Below are positions 1-7,350 of a stretch of DNA of 13,582 nucleotides, in pieces. The notes under the pieces are model-generated. The model had not been told where the DNA came from and did not search any database. It saw only the letters and a program-made list of their open reading frames with translations. Within the stretch, counting starts at the first letter, position 1, and each line of letters begins with the position of its first letter. This stretch comes from Candidatus Sulfotelmatobacter sp. (GTDB lineage Bacteria > Acidobacteriota > Terriglobia > Terriglobales > Acidobacteriaceae). Location of the stretch: NCBI GenBank assembly GCA_030045935.1, contig JASIEN010000708.1, forward strand, positions 1-13,582, given 5' to 3'. Both the position numbers and the translations under genes were made by a program.

Positions 1-929
1 GACTCAGTGTTGACTCGCGGCAGTGCAGCAACTTCTGCCGCCAGCTGCCCGGACGCGTTCCTCGAAATGCCTGCATTGGAAGCTGCGCTCGCGGCCGGCA
101 ATGACTGAGCTAGAAACGGCTTGGGGGCATAGACGATCGGATCGGCAGCGTTGACGATCGGATCGGTGGCCTCTGCCGATTGCTTTGTGCCGATTGCACT
201 GGTTGCTGGAGATGAATTTAATCCCGGGTCGTCGATGTCCGGCGCGTGACGTGCGGCTGGCGCGGCGGGAGTTGCGAGCTTCTGACTTTCAAAGTTAGCT
301 TTGACCGCAATTGTCGGCTGTGCCGGCGCAAGGCTTTGCGCCATGGGGTTTGAGATCGGAACTGACAACACAGGCGAAGAAGTTTGCGGAATTACGGTCT
401 GAGAAGCATCCGCAACTACGGTCTGAGAGGAATTTGCAAGTGACCCGCTCCGTGACGGCAAGGCTTGCTCGGAAGAATTGGATTGCGAGGCGAACGACTC
501 AAGCGCCACCGGCAGAGTCGAGTCCGTCGGCACATTCAAGGAAGCAACAACGGTCTGGGGCTGTACCGACCCAACGGCCTGCGGCATGATTATTGCCTGC
601 AGATTACTATTCCCTGTCGCAGGAACCATGGGTGCCACGAAGTTCGGCAGCGCGAGATTGTTTGGCGTTGCGAGATTGTTACCCAATGGTTTCTTTGCGG
701 GGGCGTTTGCAGAAACCGGGATTGGTCCTTGGCTGCTCGCAACGGGCGATCCGGACTGCGTCACAACCGTCATTGCAGCGCTGGATTGCTCGGCTCCGTT
801 CTGCGACGCTTCCATCCAACGTTGAGCTGTGGCTAACATCGATGCAAATCCTGTCTGGCCGGGCGCTGACGGAATCGCTGCCGGTACGATGCCGATGCCG
901 CTCTGATTGAGCGCAGCAAGTGGAATCAC
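1..929 (-). CDS. fliK: probable flagellar hook-length control protein FliK, N-terminal part (runs off the left edge)
   Basis: An uninterrupted minus-strand frame runs from an in-frame stop at 1014-1016 to the left edge, giving about 309 codons from a GTG at 929. The start is uncertain: a TTG at 935 has a GGA six bases upstream, and ATG codons occur at 839 and 815. The product begins VIPLAALNQSG. It is then dominated by Ser, Ala, Pro, Gln, Val and Asn, with few charged residues and no recognisable domain, as in the secreted ruler region of FliK. The conserved FliK C-terminal domain, which would prove identity, lies outside the window. The call therefore rests on composition and on position directly after fliJ, where fliK is usually found. 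Three short in-frame duplications with codon-multiple periods occur inside it. FliK measures hook length and switches export from rod/hook to filament substrates. Confidence 0.62.
   Translation of the reverse strand, partial: MIPLAALNQSGIGIVPAAIPSAPGQTGFASMLATAQRWMEASQNGAEQSSAAMTVVTQSGSPVASSQGPIPVSANAPAKKPLGNNLATPNNLALPNFVAPMVPATGNSNLQAIIMPQAVGSVQPQTVVASLNVPTDSTLPVALESFASQSNSSEQALPSRSGSLANSSQTVVADASQTVIPQTSSPVLSVPISNPMAQSLAPAQPTIAVKANFESQKLATPAAPAARHAPDIDDPGLNSSPATSAIGTKQSAEATDPIVNAADPIVYAPKPFLAQSLPAASAASNAGISRNASGQLAAEVAALPRVNTE
132..166. repeat. in-frame 14-bp direct repeat, 21-bp period, inside fliK
   Basis: GACGATCGGATCGG occurs at 132-145 and 153-166. On the coding strand the 21-base period is seven codons and gives DPIVNAADPIVYAP. 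This is a small tandem duplication that keeps the reading frame. Confidence 0.85.
393..427. repeat. in-frame 11-bp direct repeat, 24-bp period, inside fliK
   Basis: TACGGTCTGAG occurs at 393-403 and 417-427. The period is eight codons and gives SQTVVADASQTVIP on the coding strand. A related QTVVAS segment lies about 45 codons nearer the N-terminus. Confidence 0.8.
652..680. repeat. in-frame 11-bp direct repeat, 18-bp period, inside fliK
   Basis: GCGAGATTGTT occurs at 652-662 and 670-680. The period is six codons and gives NNLATPNNLALP on the coding strand. Confidence 0.8.
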
Positions 930-1133
930 GTCCAAGGTTATTCCAACCTCGACCCTGGGTATGCATTCGTATTTCCAGCAGAGGATCTGTGCTCGCCGGC
1001 GGATGCGAGTGTTTCAAGCAGTTTTGTATTCAAGTAATTGGCGAATTTTGCCGATCAGAACTTGATCGCTCGAACTGAGTAGCATGTGGGCAAAGTCTGA
1101 CCATCGCCCGGCAACTTTCACCTGAGAGGATGG
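930..1133. other. fliJ-fliK spacer with a possible small ORF and a hairpin
   Basis: This 204-base spacer has no clear promoter or T-tract terminator. On the minus strand a GTG-started frame at 1121-1014 encodes 35 residues (VKVAGRW... to ...LLEYKTA, stop TGA). It is in the same frame as both fliJ and fliK and has no convincing ribosome binding site. A perfect 6-bp hairpin, CGATCA/TGATCG with a 5-base loop, lies at 1052-1068. Neither element is assigned a function. Confidence 0.4.
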
Positions 1134-1577
1134 TCAGTGGCTCAAGTATTCCCGCCGCATGAGGAAGAGATCGTCGAGATTGCGCTGTTCACGGCGAGCA
1201 GCCTGCTTGCGATAAGAGCGGGCCTGCTGGTCGCGAACGCTTTCCAGTTTTTGCCGCTCGCGCTTCGCCTGCTGAAAAATTTCCCGCTGCTGATCGCAGG
1301 CTCTTTGCGCCACGGCAAGTTGCCGCTCCAGTTCACGCAGTTGTCGGTGCACTTGGGCCTCGCATTGCGCTGCAAACCTGAGTTCAGCCGCAGTCGTTCC
1401 TGCTCTCAACTCCTGTGCCTGCACCGAGGCAAGCCCGCGCAGTTGCTGCCCTGCATGCGCAATCTGATGCCTCACTTTAGCTGCTTTCTGGTTCGCTGCG
1501 CGCAGACGCAGCTCCTGCTGGTGCTCAAGACCTTCGCGAAGATGCAGCACGGATTGCAACGCAAAACGAAATGCCAT
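1134..1577 (-). CDS. fliJ: flagellar export chaperone/stalk protein FliJ
   Basis: The product is 147 residues, the usual FliJ length. It begins MAFRFALQSVLHLREGLE, which fits the FliJ N-terminal pattern (aromatic-rich start, then a long helix with L..R...E). Almost the whole chain is predicted coiled coil rich in Gln, Arg, Glu and Ala, ending REQRNLDDLFLMRREYLSH. FliJ is the central stalk of the FliH-FliI-FliJ export ATPase. It links the FliI ring to FlhA and escorts chaperones. The frame stays open upstream to an ATG at 1682, but those 35 extra residues do not resemble FliJ, so I chose the ATG at 1577. Sequence identity within this family is low, so the call also leans on position directly after fliI. 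Confidence 0.87.
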   Translation of the reverse strand: MAFRFALQSVLHLREGLEHQQELRLRAANQKAAKVRHQIAHAGQQLRGLASVQAQELRAGTTAAELRFAAQCEAQVHRQLRELERQLAVAQRACDQQREIFQQAKRERQKLESVRDQQARSYRKQAARREQRNLDDLFLMRREYLSH

Positions 1578-1689
1578 GTTCAGTCTCGTGTGTTCAATCT
1601 CGAGTCGGTGTACTACATACCATCCGTGCCTCAACCCGGCAATCCCGGTTTCAAGAAGCACATCGGCCGGGCGCAACCTCATCGTTACT

Positions 1690-3003
1690 TCATGCGGGCA
1701 ATGCCAGCAGCTTATTGATTGTTTCCGCCAGCGGCGCGGGGTCTCCGGGTTTCTGCATCAGAAACTGATCGAGTTCAGGAATCAAAGACAATGCCTTGTC
1801 CAAGGTCGCGTCGCTTCCTTTCTGGTAGGCGCCAATGCGAACCAGATCTTCGGAGGCAGTATAAGCCGCAAGCAAACGGCGCATGTTCTGCGCCTTCTGC
1901 AGGTGCTGAGCCGAAGCCACTGCCGGCATCAGCCGGCTCACGCTGTCGAGCACCGCGATGGGAGGATAATGGCTGCGCACGGCCAGCTTGCGATCGAGTA
2001 TGACGTGGCCATCTAAGAGCGCGCGGGCGCCGTCAACTAGCGGGTCCTGTTCATCGTCCCCTTCCATTAACACCGTATAAAACGCGGTGATGCTGCCCGA
2101 GTTGAACCTTCCTGCCCGCTCAATTAGCCGCGCCAGCATGGTGAAGCACGAGGGGGTATAGCCTTTGGCAGTTGGCGGCTCACCGGCAGCCAGGCCGATC
2201 TCGCGCTGCGCCATTGCCATGCGCGTCAGTGAGTCGATGACCAGCAAAACTTGTTTACCCTTACGGCAAAAATATTCTGCTACTGCCGTCGCCGCCAATG
2301 CAGCGCGAATGCGGAGCAAAGGAGACTGGTCCGAAGTCGAAACCACCACGCATGCCCGCTTTCGTCCCTCATTTCCTAATGCGCTTTCCAGAAAGTCGCG
2401 CACTTCGCGCCCGCGCTCGCCCACCAGGCCAAGTACCGTCAGATCGGCGCTGGTGTTGCGCGCCATCATGCCAATTAACGTGCTCTTACCCACGCCGCTT
2501 CCGCCAAAAATCCCTACGCGCTGGCCGCGTCCGCAGGTGACAAACCCATCGATGGCGCGAATGCCGCACCCCAGAGGTTCAGTGATTGGCACGCGCTCCA
2601 GTGGGAGCGGCGCTGCCGAATCCAGGGCAAACTCGTCGTAGGCTTCGCAAGCGCCCAGCGAATCGAGTGGCTGCCCGCTGCCATCAATGACTCTTCCCAG
2701 CAGTCCATCGCCGACGCGAATCTTAGGACGCTCTCCCCATGCGAATATGCGGTCGCCATGTCGAACTCCCCTAGGCGATTCCAGGGGCATGGAGAGGACC
2801 GTGGCACCGCGAAAGCCGACAATCTCGGCCGGCAGAACTCTTGCTTTCGAGTCAACGATCTGACAAATCTCTCCCACTGAGCTGAAGGGCCCGTCGGACT
2901 CCACCAGAGGGCCAACCACTTGCCTGACCCTTCCCTGCCAGCGCAATGCGGCGCACGCTTCGACGCGTGCGAAATAAGGCGCCAGCAGAGATTCGCCGCT
3001 CAT
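1690..3003 (-). CDS. fliI: flagellum-specific ATP synthase/export ATPase FliI
   Basis: The 437-residue product is a type III secretion ATPase related to the F1 beta subunit. It hydrolyses ATP at the cytoplasmic face of the export gate to help unfold and release export substrates. Visible motifs are Walker A GGSGVGKST (about 167-175), the GERGRE segment with the catalytic Glu (195-200), Walker B VLLVIDSLTRM (252-262), and DGHVILDR (331-338). The N-terminal beta-barrel portion (about 20-90) and the C-terminal helical domain (about 370-437) are both present, so the protein is complete. The start codon overlaps the fliH stop as ATGA, indicating coupled translation of the ATPase and its regulator. 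A 112-base spacer separates it from fliJ. Nothing in the sequence is unusual for the family. Confidence 0.97.
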   Translation of the reverse strand: MSGESLLAPYFARVEACAALRWQGRVRQVVGPLVESDGPFSSVGEICQIVDSKARVLPAEIVGFRGATVLSMPLESPRGVRHGDRIFAWGERPKIRVGDGLLGRVIDGSGQPLDSLGACEAYDEFALDSAAPLPLERVPITEPLGCGIRAIDGFVTCGRGQRVGIFGGSGVGKSTLIGMMARNTSADLTVLGLVGERGREVRDFLESALGNEGRKRACVVVSTSDQSPLLRIRAALAATAVAEYFCRKGKQVLLVIDSLTRMAMAQREIGLAAGEPPTAKGYTPSCFTMLARLIERAGRFNSGSITAFYTVLMEGDDEQDPLVDGARALLDGHVILDRKLAVRSHYPPIAVLDSVSRLMPAVASAQHLQKAQNMRRLLAAYTASEDLVRIGAYQKGSDATLDKALSLIPELDQFLMQKPGDPAPLAETINKLLALPA

Positions 3004-3689
3004 GATTTTTCTTTTTCCCGCGGACGCGCTGCCATCAAGTCCATCAGCCCCTGCTCGATTTCTTTGAGCTGCACTTCCACCCCAAGCTGTGTCGTGCCCA
3101 TAGAGGTGCGCAGCTCACAGCGGTCTTTCGCCAGGGCAGGATCGGCAATGATCTCGGGGACGTGGCCAGAACCGAGGTTGGCGGAAAGGTAACGCCGCCA
3201 CTCTTCAGCTTGCTGTGGATTTACCGCCAGAGACACTCCCGTTGCGCCTTCGATCCGCTCCATCGCCACCCGGACGACGCCCATTAACAGAAGGGGATCG
3301 ACCTGGGCCTCGCGGTACAGCACTTTACGTGCGATGCTGAGGGCAAGCTGCACCGCTTCCTGTTCGACCTTGCGGAAGTAGGCAGCCCGCTGCCGGGCAA
3401 AATCCTCGAGCGCTTTGGCGATCATAGAGCGCTCACGGCCCAATTGTTCTTCGAATTTTGCCCGCGCGTCGCGCTCGCCCTGCTGGCGCGCCAACTCCCT
3501 GACCTGCATTTCGCCTTGCGCCCCGCTCGAGTAGGATGGATCCGAGAATCCCGCTCGCAGCATCGCCTCCTGTGCGCCTCCGGCATTGCGCACAACCTCA
3601 CGATAACGGAAGGGCAACACCTGCAGTGCCGAGGCGGCGGTGTTACGGGCCTCGGGTCGGACCAGTGCTCGACTAGGCGATGAACTCAT
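3000..3689 (-). CDS. fliH: flagellar assembly protein FliH (export ATPase regulator)
   Basis: The 229-residue product binds FliI and tethers it to the C ring, restraining its ATPase activity. Residues about 1-55 are a poorly conserved N-terminal segment. Residues about 60-118 form a charged helical, coiled-coil-like stretch (LARQQGERDARAKFEEQLG). The C-terminal half, about 110-215, is the FliH/HrpE-type domain and includes LALSIARKVLYREAQVDP, VSLAVNPQQAEEW and the terminal TQLGVEVQLKEIEQGL. The reading frame begins inside the last codons of fliG (17-base overlap at 3673-3689) and ends in an ATGA overlap with fliI. No GxxxG repeat run is evident in the N-terminal region. Confidence 0.92.
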   Translation of the reverse strand: MSSSPSRALVRPEARNTAASALQVLPFRYREVVRNAGGAQEAMLRAGFSDPSYSSGAQGEMQVRELARQQGERDARAKFEEQLGRERSMIAKALEDFARQRAAYFRKVEQEAVQLALSIARKVLYREAQVDPLLLMGVVRVAMERIEGATGVSLAVNPQQAEEWRRYLSANLGSGHVPEIIADPALAKDRCELRTSMGTTQLGVEVQLKEIEQGLMDLMAARPREKEKS

Positions 3690-4683
3690 CTTCTGTCTCC
3701 GGAGTCAATGACAGCTTGCCCTCCGCCTCAAGCTTGCGTGCTACAGCGACAGTCTCCAGTTGTGCCGTATTGATCTGTCTGGCCTTCACCGGACCCAGCA
3801 CATCCATGTCCTCTTTCAGCATTTCCACAGCACGCGACGACATCGACTTGAAAATGTAGTTCTTCAGTTCCTCGGAGGCGCCGCGCAGGGCCGTGGCCAG
3901 CGTCTTTTTGTCCATCTGCCCCAGGATTTCCCGGATACCGGTTTCCGGCACGGTCAGCAGGTCTTCGAAGGTAAACATCAGATTGCGGATGGACAGCGCC
4001 AGCTTAGGATCGTCCGCCTCAATCGCTTCCAGGATTTTTTTCCCGGTTTTCAGGTCCAACCGGTTCATCAGGTCGGCGACTCCTCGCAGCCCAGCGTATG
4101 CCCGCCGGCTCTGCTCTCCCAGAGCCTCAAGCTTTTTGTGCAGCACCATGGCCACGCGCTGCGCCATCTCCGGCGAAAATTGCCGCAATTGCGCCAGCCG
4201 CTTTATCGGTTCGGCGCGCATCTCCACGGGCAGCCGCATGAGCACGGTCGACGCCTGCTTGGAGTCCAGGTGGGCCAAAACCAGCGCAATGGTTTGAGGA
4301 TGCTCGCCTTCGATAAATTTCGCCAACTGCTGCGGATCAGCCTTGCGCAAGGAATCGAGCTTACCTCCGCTCAGCTCCGCCGCCTGCGCTACCTCGCGCA
4401 AAAGTTCGCTTGCCCCATCCTTGCCGAAAGCTTTCACCAGGACCTTGTTCGCGTATTCGGTTCCACCCTGGCTGGCATAGGATCCCACTTCCACCATATG
4501 GTGAAACTCTTCAAGGACTGCGTATCCCGTTTCCGCGGTCACAGACTCGAGTTCGGCAATCTCTTTCGATATCTGCTCCACATCGGCCGGGGGCAGACGA
4601 CGGTAAATCTCGCTGGCCGTCTCTTCGCCCAGCACGACCATCAAGGTGGCGGCTTTGCGCAAACCCGTGATTGCCGGAGGCAT
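3673..4683 (-). CDS. fliG: flagellar motor switch protein FliG
   Basis: The 336-residue rotor protein sits between the MS ring (FliF) and FliM/FliN and transmits torque from the stator. All three domains are visible. The N-terminal FliF-binding domain is about 1-100 (LRKAATLMVVLGEETASEIY). The middle domain carries the EHPQTIALVLAHL motif (EHPQ at 127-130). The C-terminal domain has MFTFEDLLTV (236-245) and the charged torque helix DKKTLATALRGASEELKNYI (258-277), followed by MSSRAVEMLKEDMDVLGPV. A Shine-Dalgarno-like AGGA lies eight bases before the ATG, inside the end of fliF, and only four bases separate the two genes. Length and motifs are typical. Confidence 0.98.
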   Translation of the reverse strand: MPPAITGLRKAATLMVVLGEETASEIYRRLPPADVEQISKEIAELESVTAETGYAVLEEFHHMVEVGSYASQGGTEYANKVLVKAFGKDGASELLREVAQAAELSGGKLDSLRKADPQQLAKFIEGEHPQTIALVLAHLDSKQASTVLMRLPVEMRAEPIKRLAQLRQFSPEMAQRVAMVLHKKLEALGEQSRRAYAGLRGVADLMNRLDLKTGKKILEAIEADDPKLALSIRNLMFTFEDLLTVPETGIREILGQMDKKTLATALRGASEELKNYIFKSMSSRAVEMLKEDMDVLGPVKARQINTAQLETVAVARKLEAEGKLSLTPETEDEFIA

Positions 4684-4687
4684 ATGA

Positions 4688-6427
4688 CTATTCCTGGTCT
4701 TCGCGCACCCAGGACTCGACCAGGCGGCTCGCCGTCTCGGGTTCCGCCTTCACTTTGTCCGTCAGCATGCGCTTGAGTTGAGTGGCCCGCTGGCCCTCAC
4801 CCATCGGTTGTCCGGTCATCTGAACCGATCCCACCCCTGCCGCTGCCGGCAAAGTTTGTGGCGGCGCGTTGGCTTGTGCAACTCTCCCCGGCAATCCGCG
4901 GAAGGCCTCCAGCGCCTGCTTCTTAACCGGCCTAAGGATGAGCAGGTAGACAACGAAGAACAGAGCCCCCAGCGCGACATAGCGCAAAATCCATGCCCAG
5001 GGCTCGAGCAGACGGCGCCAACGATCGGAGGAACTCGGCGGCGGGGGAACTTCGAGCGGCGTCTCCTGAAAGGAAAGATTTTCCACCGCGAGCACGTCGC
5101 CACGCTGGGCATCGACTCCGATCGCTGCCCGCGCCAACTGCTCGATGGTTTTCATCTCGTCAGCGGTACGCTTGCGCCGCTTGGTGGTGCGCTTGCCACC
5201 TTCTTCTTTCGCTTCGATGGCGTCATCCACCAGCACGGCCGCGGCAATCCGCCGCACTCGCCCGGCGGGCTCGACGCTGCGGTGCAGACTCTTGCTCACG
5301 GCGTAGGTGGTCGAGTCCGAGCGCGAGGAGGATTGTTCCGCGCCACTGCCGGCGTTGATCGCAGTCGCGGTGGTGGCCGGGGTTGTCGTGGCAAGGGTCC
5401 CTCCAGTTGTCGTGGGAGGGGTTGCTCCAGTTTTGGTGGGAGCGGTGGCTGAAGAATTCGCAGCAGCAGGCGCTTGCGCTGTCGGCGATGTTGGCGAGGG
5501 CACATTGCTGGCCGTTCCCGGAACACCCGCCGGAGCCGAACCGGTTGCATTCTCTTCCGAGTGTTCCTGCGTCAGCGTCGCCGTGGTCTTGGGATCGTAC
5601 AGCTCCTGCGTATCTTCGCTGGTTCCCAGGTCGTACTCGACATGCACGCTGGCTCGCACGTGATCGGCGCCCACCACAGGCTCCAAGGTATGGACCAGCG
5701 TTTTAGCCAGTTCTTCATCTGCCGCGAAGGTCCGTCCGCCCGCGCCATCGTGTCTTATTAATGGAGTGTTGCTGTCGGCGTCGACCACGGTCACATTCTC
5801 AGGCCGTAAGCGGTCGACCGCGCTCGCCACCAGTTGCGGAATCGCCAGCTGCGCCTGCTCGGAAAGCCGCCCGCTGCGGGTTTTAAGAATCACCGCCGCC
5901 TTGGCTTCGTGCTCCTGCTCGGTAAACAGCGACTCCTGCGGCATCACCAGATGTACCCGCACGGCTTCGACTTCACTGAGCGTGGCCAGTGTGCGCTCCA
6001 GTTCGCCTTCGAGGGCGCGCTGATAATTCACCTTCTCAGTGAAATCCGACCCCGCCCAGTTGGGGGTGTCGAACAGCTCGAATCCCATGCGCGCCCCCCG
6101 GGGCAGACCACCGGCGGCTGTCTCCAGCCGCGCGGCATCGAGCTTGTCCTCGGCCACCAGCACGCTGCCGCCATCCGGCGAAATTTGGTGGGGAATGTTT
6201 TTGGCCGCCAGCCGGCTGGCCATCGACTGCGCTTCCTCGGGGCGCAGCCCGGAATAAAGCGTCACATACTTCGGCTGTCCTACCAGCGTCACAAATACCC
6301 ACAGGGTCGCGCCGACAACAATGACTCCGCCGGCAAGCAGCACTTTCTGCTTGAAGCTGAGCCCCTGAAAGAACTGCTCCAGGCGGCCGAGCACATCCTC
6401 GAACGATTGCGGTTTCGTGTCAGCCAT
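4688..6427 (-). CDS. fliF: flagellar MS-ring protein FliF
   Basis: The 579-residue inner-membrane protein builds the MS ring and part of the export-gate housing. A cytoplasmic N-terminus is followed by a first membrane helix (about 28-50, VLLAGGVIVVGATLWVFVTL). Next come the ring-building motifs (TLYSGLRPEEAQ, GFELFDTPNWAGSDFTEKVNYQRALEGELERT and VRVHLVMP), then RPENVTVVD. A second membrane helix lies at about 478-499 (WILRYVALGALFFVVYLLIL). The C-terminal tail that binds FliG (about 545-579, ATQLKRMLTDKVKAEPETASRLVESWV) is intact. Residues about 295-370 are a Thr/Ala/Pro/Ser low-complexity linker inserted between the ring-building domain and the segment before the second helix. The start is ATG with no strong ribosome binding site. 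Confidence 0.97.
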   Translation of the reverse strand: MADTKPQSFEDVLGRLEQFFQGLSFKQKVLLAGGVIVVGATLWVFVTLVGQPKYVTLYSGLRPEEAQSMASRLAAKNIPHQISPDGGSVLVAEDKLDAARLETAAGGLPRGARMGFELFDTPNWAGSDFTEKVNYQRALEGELERTLATLSEVEAVRVHLVMPQESLFTEQEHEAKAAVILKTRSGRLSEQAQLAIPQLVASAVDRLRPENVTVVDADSNTPLIRHDGAGGRTFAADEELAKTLVHTLEPVVGADHVRASVHVEYDLGTSEDTQELYDPKTTATLTQEHSEENATGSAPAGVPGTASNVPSPTSPTAQAPAAANSSATAPTKTGATPPTTTGGTLATTTPATTATAINAGSGAEQSSSRSDSTTYAVSKSLHRSVEPAGRVRRIAAAVLVDDAIEAKEEGGKRTTKRRKRTADEMKTIEQLARAAIGVDAQRGDVLAVENLSFQETPLEVPPPPSSSDRWRRLLEPWAWILRYVALGALFFVVYLLILRPVKKQALEAFRGLPGRVAQANAPPQTLPAAAGVGSVQMTGQPMGEGQRATQLKRMLTDKVKAEPETASRLVESWVREDQE

Positions 6428-6464
6428 TGCATTGGCTGTTTGTCCGGAAACATCCGTTCACGCC

Positions 6465-6764
6465 TCAGAACTGCATGCGCGAAATCTCCTGATAGGCGCT
6501 GACAATCTTGTTGCGCACCTGCAGCATGAGCTGGAATGACAAGTCCGCCTTCTCGACCGCGATCAGCGCGCTGTGCACGTCGCCTCCGGTGCCCGTGAGC
6601 GCATCGGCCACCTTGGTTTCTGCCTGCGCCCCCAGTGCGCTCATTTCATCCATCGCGCTGTGCAGGGTGGCTGCGAAGCCGCCCTCGGAGGGAGCAGCCG
6701 TCTGGTCCGCCGTGATGTCGGCTTCCGCGGGCAAAATGCGCAAGGAAGAAATCGGGCTGCTCAT
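6465..6764 (-). CDS. fliE: flagellar hook-basal body protein FliE
   Basis: The 99-residue product is the junction protein joining the MS ring and export gate to the proximal rod. The C-terminal two thirds carries the FliE signature (VEKADLSFQLMLQVRNKIVSAYQEISRMQF, at about 70-99) almost perfectly. The N-terminal third is variable, as is normal. The start is an ATG at 6764 with no obvious Shine-Dalgarno sequence, and no alternative in-frame start lies closer. The gene is separated from flgC by a 148-base spacer with an inverted repeat, and from fliF by 37 bases. Confidence 0.95.
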   Translation of the reverse strand: MSSPISSLRILPAEADITADQTAAPSEGGFAATLHSAMDEMSALGAQAETKVADALTGTGGDVHSALIAVEKADLSFQLMLQVRNKIVSAYQEISRMQF

Positions 6765-6804
6765 GATGGTCTATTCTTGAAACGCGCCGAAAATCGAATC
6801 GAAC

Positions 6805-6900
6805 AATTGAGGAATTGGGCAATTGGGTAATTGAAATGGATATTGACGATTTTCTTAAATCACTCAATTCCCAAATTTCCCAATTACCCAATTCCCCAAT
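6805..6900. repeat. AATTGGG-rich imperfect inverted repeat in the flgC-fliE spacer
   Basis: Copies of AATTGGG with 1-2 base spacers lie on the left arm (6805-6836), and their complements CCCAATT lie on the right arm (6864-6900). The best arm pair is AATTGGGTAATTG (6821-6833) with CAATTACCCAATT (6881-6893), 13 of 13 complementary with a 47-base loop. A further 8-bp pair, GAAAATCG (6789-6796) with CGATTTTC (6847-6854), is interleaved. The stretch is AT-rich against GC-rich flanks, is non-coding, and interrupts an otherwise tightly packed operon. It could be a dispersed intergenic repeat or an mRNA-processing hairpin. Confidence 0.75.
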
Positions 6901-6912
6901 GACTTCATCCCC

Positions 6913-7350
6913 TCACGTCAGTATCTGCAGCGACTGCTGAATCATGCTCTTGGCCGCCTGCACTGCGGCCGTATTCAACTGATAGGCCCGCACCGCGCTC
7001 AGCAGGTCGGCCATCTCCATCACCGGATTCACATTCGGATAGGTTACATATCCTTGGCTATCGGCATCGGGATGCCCGGGCTCGTAGTGCACCGGCATCG
7101 GCGACATGTCGGAGACGACGCGCTCGACCCGCACGCCGCCGTCGGGTGCAGCTCGGCGCAGCCGCGCCAGCAGCAGCGGAAAGCGCGGCATGGGCTGGGC
7201 CCGAAACACCAGCAGTTGCCGCCGATAAGCTCCGCCCTGCATGGTATGGGTGGTCTCCGAATTCGCCATGTTGGCGGCCACCACTTCGGCGCGCCATCGT
7301 TCAGCAGTAAGGGCAGAGCCGCTCAGTTCGAGCATGCCGAACAGGTTCAT
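6913..7350 (-). CDS. flgC: flagellar basal-body rod protein FlgC
   Basis: The 145-residue proximal rod subunit is exported by the flagellar type III system without a cleaved signal peptide. The N-terminal rod motif is seen as ALTAERWRAEVVAANMANSETT. The C-terminal FlgC signature is clear: GYVTYPNVNPVMEMADLLSAVRAYQLNTAAVQAAKSMIQQSLQI. These two helices form the rod core coiled coil. The ATG overlaps the flgB stop as ATGA, so the two rod genes are translationally coupled. A GGGGGG run lies eight bases upstream of the start. Length is normal for the family. Confidence 0.96.
   Translation of the reverse strand: MNLFGMLELSGSALTAERWRAEVVAANMANSETTHTMQGGAYRRQLLVFRAQPMPRFPLLLARLRRAAPDGGVRVERVVSDMSPMPVHYEPGHPDADSQGYVTYPNVNPVMEMADLLSAVRAYQLNTAAVQAAKSMIQQSLQILT

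Noticed and set aside
679..1017. Minus-strand 112-codon frame overlapping the fliK start
   Set aside because: The alternative frame, continuous with the FliK-like composition, explains the region better. This one is Arg/His/Cys-rich with no family features.
1081..1133. Riboswitch-like purine stretch after fliJ (considered as a c-di-GMP riboswitch)
   Set aside because: The conserved core elements of GEMM-type riboswitches could not be found, and no terminator follows.
1578..1682. N-terminal extension of FliJ to the ATG at 1682
   Set aside because: The extra 35 residues do not match FliJ, while MAFRF at 1577 gives the usual start and length.
2802..2816. TGGCAC-type sigma54-like match on the plus strand inside fliI
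   Set aside because: The -12 part is AAGC rather than TTGC, it lies inside a conserved coding region, and no plus-strand gene follows.
3760..4776. Long plus-strand open frame (338 codons) opposite fliG
   Set aside because: It is antisense to fliG, which has full family motifs. The His/Arg/Gln-rich translation is typical of the mirror frame of a GC-rich gene.
4778..5452. Plus-strand open frame opposite the C-terminal half of fliF
   Set aside because: The translation is Gly/Arg-rich low complexity created by the complement of the FliF linker, with no domain and no ribosome binding site.
6646..6891. Minus-strand 81-codon frame across the flgC-fliE spacer
   Set aside because: It arises from translating the AATTGGG repeat and then runs into fliE out of frame.
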